Shown: piece after piece, positions 47,638 through 56,347 of the stretch | Position numbering within the stretch: the stretch's first letter is position 1 | How the letters are laid out: each line of letters opens with the position of its first letter | From: Thermomicrobium sp. CFH 73360 | GTDB lineage: Bacteria > Chloroflexota > Chloroflexia > Thermomicrobiales > Thermomicrobiaceae | Reading direction: 5' to 3' | Assembly (NCBI RefSeq): GCF_023806465.1 | Contig: NZ_JAMSLS010000009.1 | Span: 1 to 62,084, forward strand | Length of the DNA: 62,084 nt | Notes under the pieces: model-generated | What the model was told of the DNA's origin: nothing | Seen by the model: only the letters and a program-made list of their open reading frames with translations | Databases searched by the model: none | Position numbers and translations under genes: made by a program

Positions 47638-48600
47638 ATGCACAGGGCCTTGATCACCGGTGCGTCCGGCTTCGCTGGAAGTCACTTGGCAGCACATTTG
47701 GCATCCTCGGGATGCTGGGAGGTGATCGGGCTCTCGGCTCGTCCGAGCGCGCCGTCGCCGTATTTCGTCCAGCATCTGGTTTGTGACCTCCTCAATGGCG
47801 AACTGGTCCGGCGGACAATCACCTACTGGCGACCGGAGGTGATTTTCCATCTTGCGGCTGTCAGTTACGTTCCGCGATCGTTCCAAGATCCGGTCGGAAC
47901 GATTGCAAACAATATGATTGGTCAAGTGCACTTGCTCGAGGCAGCACGGACACTCGATCCGCCTCCGATCGTCATCGTGGTGAGTTCCTCTGATGCCTAC
48001 GGTCTGGTTCACGAGGACGAGCTGCCGGTGACAGAGGCGCAGCCGTTTCGGCCGCTGAGCCCGTACGGCGTGAGTAAGGCCGGTCAGGATCTCCTTGGGC
48101 TGCAGTACTACTTGGCCTATGGCTTGCCGGTGGTACGGGTTCGGCCATTCACCCATATTGGCCCCGGACAAAGCGAGCGTTTCTCGATATCTGGCTTTGC
48201 GCGACAGATTGCCGAGGCTGAACTCGGTCTCGCCCCCCCTGTTCTGCTCGTCGGCGACTTGAACGTGGAGCGTGACCTGCTTGACGTGCGTGATGTCGTC
48301 CGTGCGTATGAGCTTGTGGCTGACCAGCGCTTCGTTGGACAGGTGTTCAATATTGCCAGCGGATACTCCTGGAAGTTGGCTGAGGTGGTAGAGCGTTTAC
48401 TCGCGATGGCGCGACTTGCGCTCCGTGTTGAACAAGACCCGGGGAGACTGCGGCCGGTGGAAGTACGGGCGTTACGCGGTGATGCGCGTGCATTGCGAGC
48501 AGCGACTGGCTGGCGCCCGGAAATTCCGCTTGAGCAGACGCTCGCTGACACGCTCGACTATTGGCGTCGGACGCTGCGGCGAGGTCGCTCGACAGAGTAA
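47638..48600 (+). CDS. Extended SDR, GDP-6-deoxy-mannose reductase/dehydratase-like
   Basis: This is a 320-aa NAD(P)-dependent nucleotide-sugar enzyme: GASGFAGSHLAAHL (8-21), IFHLAAVSYVPRSFQDP, VVSSSDAYG, and catalytic YGVSK (Y143, K147). It resembles GDP-4-keto-6-deoxy-D-mannose reductase (Rmd) more than the larger dehydratase. It starts 17 nt after metK. The 3' end overlaps the convergent formyltransferase-like gene by 43 nt. Confidence 0.82.
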   Translation: MHRALITGASGFAGSHLAAHLASSGCWEVIGLSARPSAPSPYFVQHLVCDLLNGELVRRTITYWRPEVIFHLAAVSYVPRSFQDPVGTIANNMIGQVHLLEAARTLDPPPIVIVVSSSDAYGLVHEDELPVTEAQPFRPLSPYGVSKAGQDLLGLQYYLAYGLPVVRVRPFTHIGPGQSERFSISGFARQIAEAELGLAPPVLLVGDLNVERDLLDVRDVVRAYELVADQRFVGQVFNIASGYSWKLAEVVERLLAMARLALRVEQDPGRLRPVEVRALRGDARALRAATGWRPEIPLEQTLADTLDYWRRTLRRGRSTE

Positions 48601-49484
48601 AGCGGTCGTGCTTGGACGGTGAGGTATCCGTCGGCGAACTCGAGTGAGACGATTGTGGAGGATCCCTTGTGTGGAACGAGCGGGTGGGAACTCCACGCGA
48701 GAAAACGCTCAACAAGCCAGTTCTGGCCGTCACGATCTACGATCGTGACGTTGTAACCGAGCGGGAGGACGCCAGCCAAGAAGTGTGCAGCGCGCCAGCA
48801 GGACCAGGTCCAATCGATGGTTGACTGTGCTGGTCCTGGGAGTGGTGCCCACCCGGAAGAGACGGACTCGGCCGGTGCCGTGTACACGGTACGCTCCCCG
48901 CGGAGAACCCAAAGGAGCAATCCGACCCCATACCAAGCAAGCCATGCCTCGAGCCGATCACCGGGGAAGGCAAGCGGAAGAGTACAAGAAACCTGCGCCA
49001 GAAGCGGGCCGGAATCCAGTTGCTCAGTGACCTCATGCAGGGCCACGCCGGTCTTGAGGCAGCCATCACGATACTGCCAAAAGAGCGGTGCTGGTCCGCG
49101 GTAAGCTGGTAGGGGAGAGGGGTGGATATTCAGCATTCCGCCAGGATACGAGGCTACCACCTCCTTTGGCAGCTTCCAGGGAAAACATGACACGAGTCCG
49201 AGTTCACCGGACAGTTGCGTGGTATGCGTCAACTCGTGGAGCTTTGAACGTCGGTTGAGAGTGATGATAGGAATGTTTCTGCGGCGAGCGATGGTGAATG
49301 GATCGGTGTGCCAGATTGCAAAGGGCACAGCCGACGGTATTGGGTGCTGCAGTGGATTGCCAGCGACGATGAGACCTTGTACGGGAATTTCGGCCTGGAG
49401 CAAAGCGTGCAGCGTAACCGCAGTTTGACGACTTAAGGAGCCCCAGAGCACAACGCGGGGTATTTGAGATCCTTTTGACATCAT
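48558..49484 (-). CDS. Formyltransferase-family protein (Fmt-like)
   Basis: This is a 308-aa protein with the folate-dependent formyltransferase core: LNIHPSPLPAYRGPAPLFWQYRDG and TGVALHEVTEQLDSGP. The catalytic triad N119, H121, D157 is intact. The N-terminal HIPSLLP-type and SD-type loops differ from true methionyl-tRNA formyltransferase, and the C-terminal ~100 aa are unlike its OB domain. It could act on a sugar amine or another substrate. It faces a nucleotide-sugar gene. Confidence 0.75.
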   Translation of the reverse strand: MMSKGSQIPRVVLWGSLSRQTAVTLHALLQAEIPVQGLIVAGNPLQHPIPSAVPFAIWHTDPFTIARRRNIPIITLNRRSKLHELTHTTQLSGELGLVSCFPWKLPKEVVASYPGGMLNIHPSPLPAYRGPAPLFWQYRDGCLKTGVALHEVTEQLDSGPLLAQVSCTLPLAFPGDRLEAWLAWYGVGLLLWVLRGERTVYTAPAESVSSGWAPLPGPAQSTIDWTWSCWRAAHFLAGVLPLGYNVTIVDRDGQNWLVERFLAWSSHPLVPHKGSSTIVSLEFADGYLTVQARPLYSVERPRRSVRRQ

Positions 49485-49546
49485 CGGTTCCCGTTCGATA
49501 CCCTTGCCGCAGTGTCAAACGCGACGACGAATGAGGACGGCTCACC

Positions 49547-49855
49547 ATGGCGCGTATGGTTTACTGCGTGAAGTTGAAGCGGGAATTGCCTGGTCTTGAG
49601 CGACCGCCTTTCCCCGGTCCGCTGGGAGAGCGCATTTACCGGGAGGTCTCCCAAGAGGCCTGGGAGCTGTGGCGTGAGTATCAGACGATCGTGATCAATC
49701 ATTACGGTTTGAATCCAGCTGACCCGGAGGATCGTACCATTCTCCGTGAGCATATGGAAACGTTCTTCTTCGGAGAAGAAGAGGAGTTGCCGGAGGGCTG
49801 GGTGCCACCAGGCGTTGGACAACCGGTGAAAGGTGCTCCAGCGCGCAAGAAGTGA
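49547..49855 (+). CDS. YggX-like Fe(II)-trafficking/Fe-S protection protein
   Basis: This is a 102-aa protein matching YggX along most of its length: VYCVKLKRELPGLERPPFPGPLGERIYREVSQEAWELWREYQTIVINHYGLNP, with the Cys at residue 7 and the EGWVPPG end. In enterobacteria YggX protects Fe-S enzymes and limits iron-driven oxidation. Its SD is weak (GACGGCTCACC). It is a single gene between two leftward genes. Confidence 0.85.
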   Translation: MARMVYCVKLKRELPGLERPPFPGPLGERIYREVSQEAWELWREYQTIVINHYGLNPADPEDRTILREHMETFFFGEEEELPEGWVPPGVGQPVKGAPARKK

Positions 49856-49863
49856 GCGAATCC

Positions 49864-51126
49864 TCATACGCGTCGGGCAGTGATGAGAGGGAGCTCGGGG
49901 GCGAGGCGAATCCGGAGCTGCGCGTGAGCACGTCGTAGTGCAGTCTCGACGTTGTCAGGACTGTCTCCCTGTGCGAAAATAAACCCCAAATAGCTCGCTC
50001 CTTCCGGCAATGGAATAATCCGATGGTTGCGCTTCACGGTGATCTCGATACCGGTAATACCGGGTACGCGCTGCGCTTCGGCAATACCATCAACGCCTTT
50101 CAAGATGCCCCGACCTGGTATCGGAATCATCATGACACCGACCGCACCTCTCTGGTGATCTCGGGAGGGAATCGGATCGCCGACCGCATGGGCGAGAATG
50201 AGTTCTTCGAGCGTCGTCCCGGTTCCAAACTCGAGGATGCGCGAACACAGACCGCCGATTGACCGTCCGGCAACTTCGATAACCCAAGGCCCCTGATCAT
50301 TCACGCGAAGCTCAGCATGGATCGGTCCGGTCTGGAGTCCGAGCGCTTGCGCTGCCTGCCATGTAGCCGAGACGATCCCTGTTTGTGTTTCGGGTGACAA
50401 CCGTGACGGCGTCACGTAGATCGTCTCCTCGAAGTAGGGACCGTCGAGCGGATCAGGTTTGTCAAACAGGGCGAGGACCTCTAGTTTGCCATTGGTCAAT
50501 AGCCCTTCTAACGCGACCTCGAAACCAGGCACGAATGGCTCGACGAGAATGGACGCCTGCTGCAGGTTCATCCCGTCGCTCTCTAAGATGGCACGGACAC
50601 GTTCGAACGCGTCCGTGAACTCGTTTTGATTATTTGCTCGAATCACGCCGCGACTGCCGGAGAGCCGAGTAGGCTTGATGACACACGGATAGGAGACGTA
50701 GGCTGCAATTTCTGCCGGGTTTACCAGGGCGGGGAACGCTTGAGCCTTTGGCGCTGGAACACCGGCCGCTGCGAACCGCTGACGCATGATCCATTTGTCG
50801 CGGGCGGCGAGCGCTGCACCGGGGTCATTGCTTGGAAGGCCAAGCTGCTCAGACACCAGCGCAGCGAGGAGTGTCCCGGAGTCGTCGACGGGTACGACAG
50901 CACGAACCGGATGTGTTTGAGCAAGGCGCGCGAGTTCTTCCGCGGCGCATTCTGGAGCGCTGAAGTCAACGGCGTAGCGGAGTTCCCACATCTGCCGGAG
51001 GGGCTCAGGCGTGTCTTCAATGAGCAGAACCTCAATACCCAATCGCGCGGCGGCAGTGAGGAATGCGGCCGTACGGTAGCTTGTCGGTGTAGTCAGAAGC
51101 ATGATGCGACGGGGATGTGCACTCAT
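49864..51126 (-). CDS. ATP-grasp carboxylate-amine ligase family protein
   Basis: This is a 420-aa protein. An N-terminal Rossmann-like domain (RRIMLLTTPTSYRTAAFLTAAARLG) is followed by the ATP-grasp fold: SYPCVIKPTRLSGSRGVIRANN, ILVEPFVPGFEVALEGLLTNGK, and GPIHAELRVNDQGPWVIEVAGRSIGGLCSR. It is closest in style to BacD-type L-amino acid ligases. The substrate is unknown. The start at 51126 has GAGGTGA 9 nt upstream; the in-frame ATG at 51216 adds 30 unlikely residues. Confidence 0.82.
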   Translation of the reverse strand: MSAHPRRIMLLTTPTSYRTAAFLTAAARLGIEVLLIEDTPEPLRQMWELRYAVDFSAPECAAEELARLAQTHPVRAVVPVDDSGTLLAALVSEQLGLPSNDPGAALAARDKWIMRQRFAAAGVPAPKAQAFPALVNPAEIAAYVSYPCVIKPTRLSGSRGVIRANNQNEFTDAFERVRAILESDGMNLQQASILVEPFVPGFEVALEGLLTNGKLEVLALFDKPDPLDGPYFEETIYVTPSRLSPETQTGIVSATWQAAQALGLQTGPIHAELRVNDQGPWVIEVAGRSIGGLCSRILEFGTGTTLEELILAHAVGDPIPSRDHQRGAVGVMMIPIPGRGILKGVDGIAEAQRVPGITGIEITVKRNHRIIPLPEGASYLGFIFAQGDSPDNVETALRRAHAQLRIRLAPELPLITARRV

Positions 51127-51597
51127 TTTGCTCGTCACCTCGCGCCCTCGTGTGTGAGCATGCCACAACAAGTGTAATTGTTTTCCATCAGCAGACGTTC
51201 CCGTGGGGCACGTCACGACCGTGAGTGTGGCGACGTGTCAAGAAGTCTGTAGGCGGTGACCGACTTTTCGTCGCTGCTGGTGCGATCAGCGCTTATTTCC
51301 TTGCGCGACCTGAGTGTCGTATCAAGCCACACATGGGAGATCTCGTTGGGGTCTCTGGATTCCCATGGCCTCTTTGCAGCACGTAAGGAGCGCGATCTCA
51401 GAAAGGGTTTAGATTGATGCTGATAACTCGAAGCCTTGTTGTCGAAGGGGCGCCGAGTTGTGCGGCAATCAATCGCGCAGTCCTCTGAAGAGTGAAGTGG
51501 TGGGAGCATCAGAACAGGATAGGATGACCTGGAAGTGCCGAAGGCGAAGTGTCTTGCTCCCCCAGGGCGAGGTACTCTCGACTACAACTGTCGCACA
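51127..51597. other. Intergenic region between ATP-grasp and uxuA genes
   Basis: About 470 nt. Both flanking genes run leftward, so this holds the ATP-grasp promoter and the end of the uxuA transcript. No coding frame, tRNA, strong hairpin or repeat was recognised. Confidence 0.45.
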
Positions 51598-52647
51598 CTA
51601 CGAGACTGAAGCGGCGGCGGTCTTCAGCACAGCCTCGCGCAGTCCTTTCATGTATCCTATGGCAAAGAGACGCCCGAGCATCATGTACCCTGGCTCGGTG
51701 TTCGGCTCGCCCTCCATCGTTGGTGCGTGGTCTGGCCGCATCACGCCTTGGAAATGAATCTCGTAATAGGCTTTCATCGCTTCATACATGTCGGTTTGTC
51801 CGTCATCGTGGAAGGTCTCAACGAACTGTGTCGGGCCACCGCGCACGTCACGGAAGTGGACGAAGTGAACCTTGTTTTGTCGGCCGAAATGTCTAATCCA
51901 GTGTGGGACGTCGACACCCATGGTTGAGATTGTGCCCTGGCAAAAGGTCAACCCATGTGCAGGGCTCGGGTAGAGGTCGAGCGCTCGCTGCAGTGCCTCT
52001 GGTGTGATCAGGATTCGTGCGATCCCGCGCAAGGATGGAACAGGGGGATCATCGGGGTGGAGGGCGAGCTGGACGCCAGCCTCCTCAGCGACTGGAACGA
52101 CCGCTTTTAAGAAGTATTCGAGGTTCTGCCAGAGCCGTTCTGCCGGAATTTCGCCGTAGACTGTCGGGCCTGCTCGTTCCATAAGTTCGTGGTCATAGCT
52201 CGTGACGAGTGCTCCACCGCGTGTCGGCGTGGTCGTCGAGGTGCGTGCCCAGTTGATCACGGCCATCCAGTTCCAGCACCAGACCGGAATTCCGAGTTTG
52301 CCCATATTGCGAATGAGCGTGATGACCCATTCGATCTCCTCATCGCGACCGTCCAGACCGAGCCGGGCACGGTGCATCGGTGGGGAGGCCTCGATGACCG
52401 AGACGGTGATCCCCGCCTCACGGAAGCGTTGCACCATGAGTAGGAGAGGCATGAAATCCCAGGGACGATATTCCGGCGGTGGCACGTCGTGCGGCACAAC
52501 GGGCTGAGGTACCCCTGGTGGGTTCGATGCCTGATGTCCTCCCGCAACGTGGAATGGCAAAGTCGTGACCGCATGTGTGACACCCAACTGCAATGCCAGT
52601 TTCCAGCGCTCATTGGGCCAAGGAGGAAGGATCAGGGCGAGTTCCAT
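51598..52647 (-). CDS. uxuA: Mannonate dehydratase
   Basis: This is a 349-aa TIM-barrel enzyme dehydrating D-mannonate to 2-keto-3-deoxygluconate. Motifs: VIEASPPMHRARLGLDGRDEEIEWVITLIRNMGKLGI, NWMAVINWARTSTT, LALHPDDPPVPSLRGIARIL, GLTFCQGTISTMGVDVPHWIRHFGRQNKVHFVHFRDV, and GVMRPDHAPTM. ATG 52647 has GGGGGA just upstream; ATG 52659 includes that SD. It is divergent from an SDR that may feed it. Confidence 0.93.
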   Translation of the reverse strand: MELALILPPWPNERWKLALQLGVTHAVTTLPFHVAGGHQASNPPGVPQPVVPHDVPPPEYRPWDFMPLLLMVQRFREAGITVSVIEASPPMHRARLGLDGRDEEIEWVITLIRNMGKLGIPVWCWNWMAVINWARTSTTTPTRGGALVTSYDHELMERAGPTVYGEIPAERLWQNLEYFLKAVVPVAEEAGVQLALHPDDPPVPSLRGIARILITPEALQRALDLYPSPAHGLTFCQGTISTMGVDVPHWIRHFGRQNKVHFVHFRDVRGGPTQFVETFHDDGQTDMYEAMKAYYEIHFQGVMRPDHAPTMEGEPNTEPGYMMLGRLFAIGYMKGLREAVLKTAAASVS

Positions 52648-52988
52648 AGTATCCCCCATTCATTTCGCAATCGCCGAGACCATTGTCGCCCAGAAGACGC
52701 GTATGCGGAAGATACCCCCTCTGTTGCGTCCGACGAATTGTTGGGGTGGATGGCTCCGACCGCGCGTGACTGTGACTGGGGGTGCATCGGGTGTCCTGTT
52801 GTGGGGGTTACGAGCGTCCTTCTCAATGGCCCTCTGGCTACCCGTTGCGAGATCTCTCAAGTTGTTGGCCTGTTTAAACGATCTCAGCACCGACGGTACA
52901 GATGGCATAGAGAGGGACTACTCGTTGTGCTGCGATCACGCGATACTGCGTCCTCGGAGAGGGATCGTGACGAAGGGAGGATGAAGGG
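52648..52988. other. Divergent promoter region of uxuA and the SDR gene
   Basis: About 340 nt between two genes transcribed away from each other. It should hold both promoters and perhaps a sugar-acid regulator site, but no confident -35/-10 pair or palindrome was found by eye. Confidence 0.4.
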
Positions 52989-53774
52989 GTGGGACGGTTA
53001 GATGGAAAGCGTGCCCTTGTCACCGGGGCTGGGATGGGGATCGGCCGTGGCATCGCACTGGCACTCGCTGCGGAGGGAGCTGCGGTAGCGCTGCACTATG
53101 CTCACAGCCGTGAAGGAGCAGAGGCGGCAGTTGAGGAGATCCGTCGGAATGGTGGCCAGGCGGTGGCGCTCGGTGGAGATCTCCGCTCAGTGGCAGAGTG
53201 TCGGCGCGTTGTTGACGAGGCAGCCGCAGCGCTTGGTGGTCTTGATATTTTAGTTAACAATTCGGGGGTGACGCGCGCGCGATCATTTCTGGATTTCCCG
53301 GAGGAGGTCTATGAGGAGCTCTTTGACCTGAATATGCGTGCGACTTTTTTCTGTGCTCAGCAGGCTGTGCGTCATATGCTGGAACGCGGTAGTGGGGCAA
53401 TCCTGAACATCACCTCGATTCACGGTGCTGCAGGATTTCCGCGGCATGCGGCATACGCGGCGACGAAGGGGGCGATCATTGCCTTCACCCGGTCGCTTGC
53501 CATCGAACTGGCGCCGCTCAGAATTCGGGTCAATGCGATTGGGCCTGGGCTGATTGAAGTGCCACGATACTTCCAGATTCCCGGGTATGCGACGGAACGA
53601 GGGAACCAGATGGTACCATGGGGACGGGTTGGTCGGCCAGAGGACGTTGGAAAAGCGGCGGTTTTTCTCGTTTCGGATGACGCGGACTTCATCACTGGCC
53701 AGGTGTTGTTTGTGGATGGCGGTACACAGGCGCGGATGGGGCTGTGGTGGGAGCAAGGCGAGACACCGCAGTGA
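52989..53774 (+). CDS. Short-chain dehydrogenase/reductase (possibly mannonate oxidoreductase)
   Basis: This is a 261-aa classical SDR: TGAGMGIGRG (12-20), NNSG (90-93), catalytic S143, Y156, K160 (NITSIHGAAGFPRHAAYAATKG) and the C-terminal DADFITGQVLFVDGGTQARMG. Divergent pairing with uxuA suggests reduction of fructuronate to mannonate or a related sugar-acid step; this is inference. The start is GTG after GGAGGATGAAGG. Confidence 0.85.
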   Translation: MGRLDGKRALVTGAGMGIGRGIALALAAEGAAVALHYAHSREGAEAAVEEIRRNGGQAVALGGDLRSVAECRRVVDEAAAALGGLDILVNNSGVTRARSFLDFPEEVYEELFDLNMRATFFCAQQAVRHMLERGSGAILNITSIHGAAGFPRHAAYAATKGAIIAFTRSLAIELAPLRIRVNAIGPGLIEVPRYFQIPGYATERGNQMVPWGRVGRPEDVGKAAVFLVSDDADFITGQVLFVDGGTQARMGLWWEQGETPQ

Positions 53775-53822
53775 AGGACCTGCACACGTGGGAATGAGCT
53801 CACCAGCTTCTGAAGGCCACGC

Positions 53823-53857
53823 AAAAAGAGGAAAAGCGCGGCCTTCAGACCGCGCTT
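53823..53857 (-). terminator. Terminator of the Asp tRNA gene
   Basis: An 8-bp stem AAGCGCGG/CCGCGCTT (53834-53857) is followed on the minus strand by TTCCTCTTTTT. It may also stop read-through from the convergent SDR gene. Confidence 0.8.
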
Positions 53858-53867
53858 GAAAACTCAG

Positions 53868-53941
53868 CGGAAGCGACGGGATTCGAACCCGCGATCTCGG
53901 CCTTGACAGGGCCGCGTGTTAGGCCTCTACACCACGCCTCC
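53868..53941 (-). tRNA. tRNA-Asp (GTC)
   Basis: The acceptor GGAGGCG/CGCTTCC (one G-U pair), anticodon arm CGGCCCTGTCAAGGCCG, T-arm GCGGGTTCGAATCCCGT and G73, an aspartate identity base, support the call. CCA is not encoded. Confidence 0.94.
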
Positions 53942-54232
53942 GCGTTGTCACGGCGAAAGTATGGCATAGCGAGGCCAACGTTGTCAAGGGTGGCTTGCAC
54001 AACACGAATGGGCGAGGATCGCTTGCGGCACTGCGGTCCATGAGCCAAGAGTGACCCACGTCGCGGTGGGTTGAGCTGTTCGGCCACGTGGATGCTGCAT
54101 CTTCGAGCACCGGGCGCAAAGTCTCACAGCCTCAGCATGCTCAGTAGGGCAGGATTGACCGGTCAGTGATCATTGAGTCTGGTGTAGCCGTTTGGTCACC
54201 TGATGTGAGCTGTGAGTCTAGCGATCTCCGGC

Positions 54233-55951
54233 TCAGGAGCGAAGTGCGCGAGTAGACTCCTGCACCCGACGGAGGATCATCGTGGCCTCCGCTTCTGTGG
54301 CGAGTCGGGGACGGTGATAGTCCTCAATGATGACCGGAAGCAGTTCGTAACGCATGAGATCAGAGTTGCGGAACCAGAGGTGGAGAATCAGACCTTGCTT
54401 CGTCTCGGGTGACCACTCTTGGTCGAAAACAAAATTGCCGAGCGAGTAAAAGATTGGGCGACCACGATACCATTCGACCCCCTGGACCCAGTGGGGGTGT
54501 GATCCGACGACCAACGTGGCGCCGGCGTCGATGGCTAGGCGGGCAATTTCCCGCTGGAACGCGGTCGGGACGAGCGTGTACTCCACGCCCCAATGGAAGA
54601 ATGGAATCACGATCGTCGCCTGATTTGCAGCGGCACTGATAGCGTGCTGGATGAGCTCGGGATCAAGTGGCGCAGTCCCCGGTGACTCATCGGTCGCGCC
54701 ATACCAGTCAGCAGAGACACCATCAAAGCCCAGCAGTGCAACGGTCGATGTCCGAGCACCGAGGATGGCAGGTTCAAGTGCGCTTTGGATGTCGACCCCT
54801 GCGCCGAACGAGGCGATTCCGGCCGCGGCAAGGGCCTCTTTGGTGTCCTGTAGTGCCAGCCAGCCGAAATCCATGCTGTGGTTATTTGCGAGGCTGACCG
54901 CGTCAATCCCAGCGAGCTGCAGCCCGGCAAGTGCATCCGGATAGGAGAGGAAACGAAGCGTGTAAGGATCTTCCGGGGGAGGGTACCGTCGGGTGAGCGC
55001 GCATTCGAGGTTCGCGATCGTGAGATCGGCCCACGACAGTTCAGTCGCGATGTGGCGGAAGGGGGCCTGCCAGTCGCGGCGTGCGATCATGACGCGGTGG
55101 ACTGTTCGGCCGAGAATGATGTCGCCAGCGACGGTAATGGTGGTAAAGGTCGGGTGAGGGAGCGGTTCGGGTGGCAGGCTGTCGATGGGCAAGAGGTGGG
55201 TAGGGCCGTCGAGGACGAGCCACTCGACAAGTTCGGGGACCTGGGATGCAATGCCGGGAGAGCGGAAGAGATCTCTCCCGTCGACCGATAAGACACGAAG
55301 GGATGCTGTAGTGGCATCGGGTTCGATCAGAGCGAAGAGGCCGAGGCTGGTCAACCGAGTGAGTGCAGCGACATCCGGGACGCGCCTGTCCGCTGCCGTG
55401 AGCTGATAGCCATACTGCTCGACCGAGACGCGGAGGACCGGGAGATTCTCTGGATGACCGAGTTCATGCCAGTTGCGAATCGTACCGTTGATGAGTGCGC
55501 GGAGTGCATCGTGCGGTAGGCTGCGCACGAGATTCTCGTGCGTGGTGACGGGGACGAACATTCGCCCACCGATCACATATGCCGCCGGGGTGCCAACGGT
55601 GGCGTGGAGGTGGAAAAGGGCATCGCGCGAGGTGGTCAAGCGAAGCGACCAATGACGGGGAAGCGTCGCTTGGAGTCGGGCAAGCCAATGTTGGGCTTGT
55701 CGCGCCAGCGTCGGTGGCAGGTCAGGGACATGGATCGTCACTGTGGGACTGGCAAGTGCTCGGAGGGGCCGGTCGGCTCGCGGGTGCAATGGTGGGTGGG
55801 TCGGCGTCGGTGACGGTGTGACCTGCTCTGAAGAACGTCGTGGAGCGGGTTGGCAGGCAAGCAAGGACGAGGCGAGCGCGAGAAAGCCACGTCGGGGGAG
55901 ACGTCTGCGGTGGTCAGCCAACCAGTGGAGAGCATCCGAACTCCGCTGCAT
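54233..55951 (-). CDS. CapA-family lipoprotein with extra binding-protein-like domain
   Basis: This is a 572-aa protein. A twin-Arg region and lipobox (LPRRGFLALASSLLAC, Cys ~33) precede a Pro/Thr linker. Residues ~70-270 look like a phosphate-type periplasmic binding fold (ALINGTIRNWHELGHPENLPVLRVS). Residues ~280-560 are the CapA/PGA_cap metallophosphatase-like domain: VAGDIILGRTVHR, IANLECALT, VSLANNHSMDFG, PFFHWGVEYT, VVGSHPHWVQGVEWYRGRPIFYSLGNFVFDQ. The family is linked to polyglutamate capsule export; the fused N-domain is unusual. Confidence 0.85.
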   Translation of the reverse strand: MQRSSDALHWLADHRRRLPRRGFLALASSLLACQPAPRRSSEQVTPSPTPTHPPLHPRADRPLRALASPTVTIHVPDLPPTLARQAQHWLARLQATLPRHWSLRLTTSRDALFHLHATVGTPAAYVIGGRMFVPVTTHENLVRSLPHDALRALINGTIRNWHELGHPENLPVLRVSVEQYGYQLTAADRRVPDVAALTRLTSLGLFALIEPDATTASLRVLSVDGRDLFRSPGIASQVPELVEWLVLDGPTHLLPIDSLPPEPLPHPTFTTITVAGDIILGRTVHRVMIARRDWQAPFRHIATELSWADLTIANLECALTRRYPPPEDPYTLRFLSYPDALAGLQLAGIDAVSLANNHSMDFGWLALQDTKEALAAAGIASFGAGVDIQSALEPAILGARTSTVALLGFDGVSADWYGATDESPGTAPLDPELIQHAISAAANQATIVIPFFHWGVEYTLVPTAFQREIARLAIDAGATLVVGSHPHWVQGVEWYRGRPIFYSLGNFVFDQEWSPETKQGLILHLWFRNSDLMRYELLPVIIEDYHRPRLATEAEATMILRRVQESTRALRS

Positions 55952-56347
55952 AGGCTCCCCTGTTAAGCCGGAAGTTCGTTTAGTATTGCGGAGCTTACCA
56001 AGGGTGCCATGTTAGAGCAACCCTATGTGCCCCGGCCTCTCCTGCGACATGGAGCAAGTACCTCTGCAGCGGATAATGCAGTCTCGCCACTGCCTTATTG
56101 ATCAGCTCGACCACTTCGTTGCTACCCCACTCCGCTCAGTCAATGATATCCCAACAGTCCATAAGGTTGCTCGTGGCGCGGCAAAAGAGCCGTGAAAAGG
56201 AGCAATTGGGAGACAGGCGTGTGGCCATTGCGGGAACGTGCGACGAGGGCGGTATTTCCAGAAGTGTCGGTTGGGTCACCGAGTTGGAAGGGGATGCGGC
56301 TGAAGCCGCATCCCCATGCGGAGACACTGAGAAATTGTCCGCTTCGT
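55952..56347. other. Intergenic region between the CapA and dioxygenase genes
   Basis: About 400 nt. It contains the terminator hairpin at 56290-56315 for the aromatic operon and, nearer 55952, presumably the CapA promoter. No gene was recognised. Confidence 0.45.
56290..56315 (-). terminator. Hairpin terminator of the aromatic operon
   Basis: A perfect 11-bp stem GGGGATGCGGC/GCCGCATCCCC with a 4-nt loop lies 33 nt past the dioxygenase stop. The T-run on the minus strand is very short (TT). Confidence 0.65.

Noticed and set aside
53866-53943. Alternative tRNA-Asp ends using a GCGGAGG/CTTCCGC stem
   Set aside because: That register leaves two extra bases before the D-arm and gives U73; the GGAGGCG/CGCTTCC register gives a standard cloverleaf with G73.
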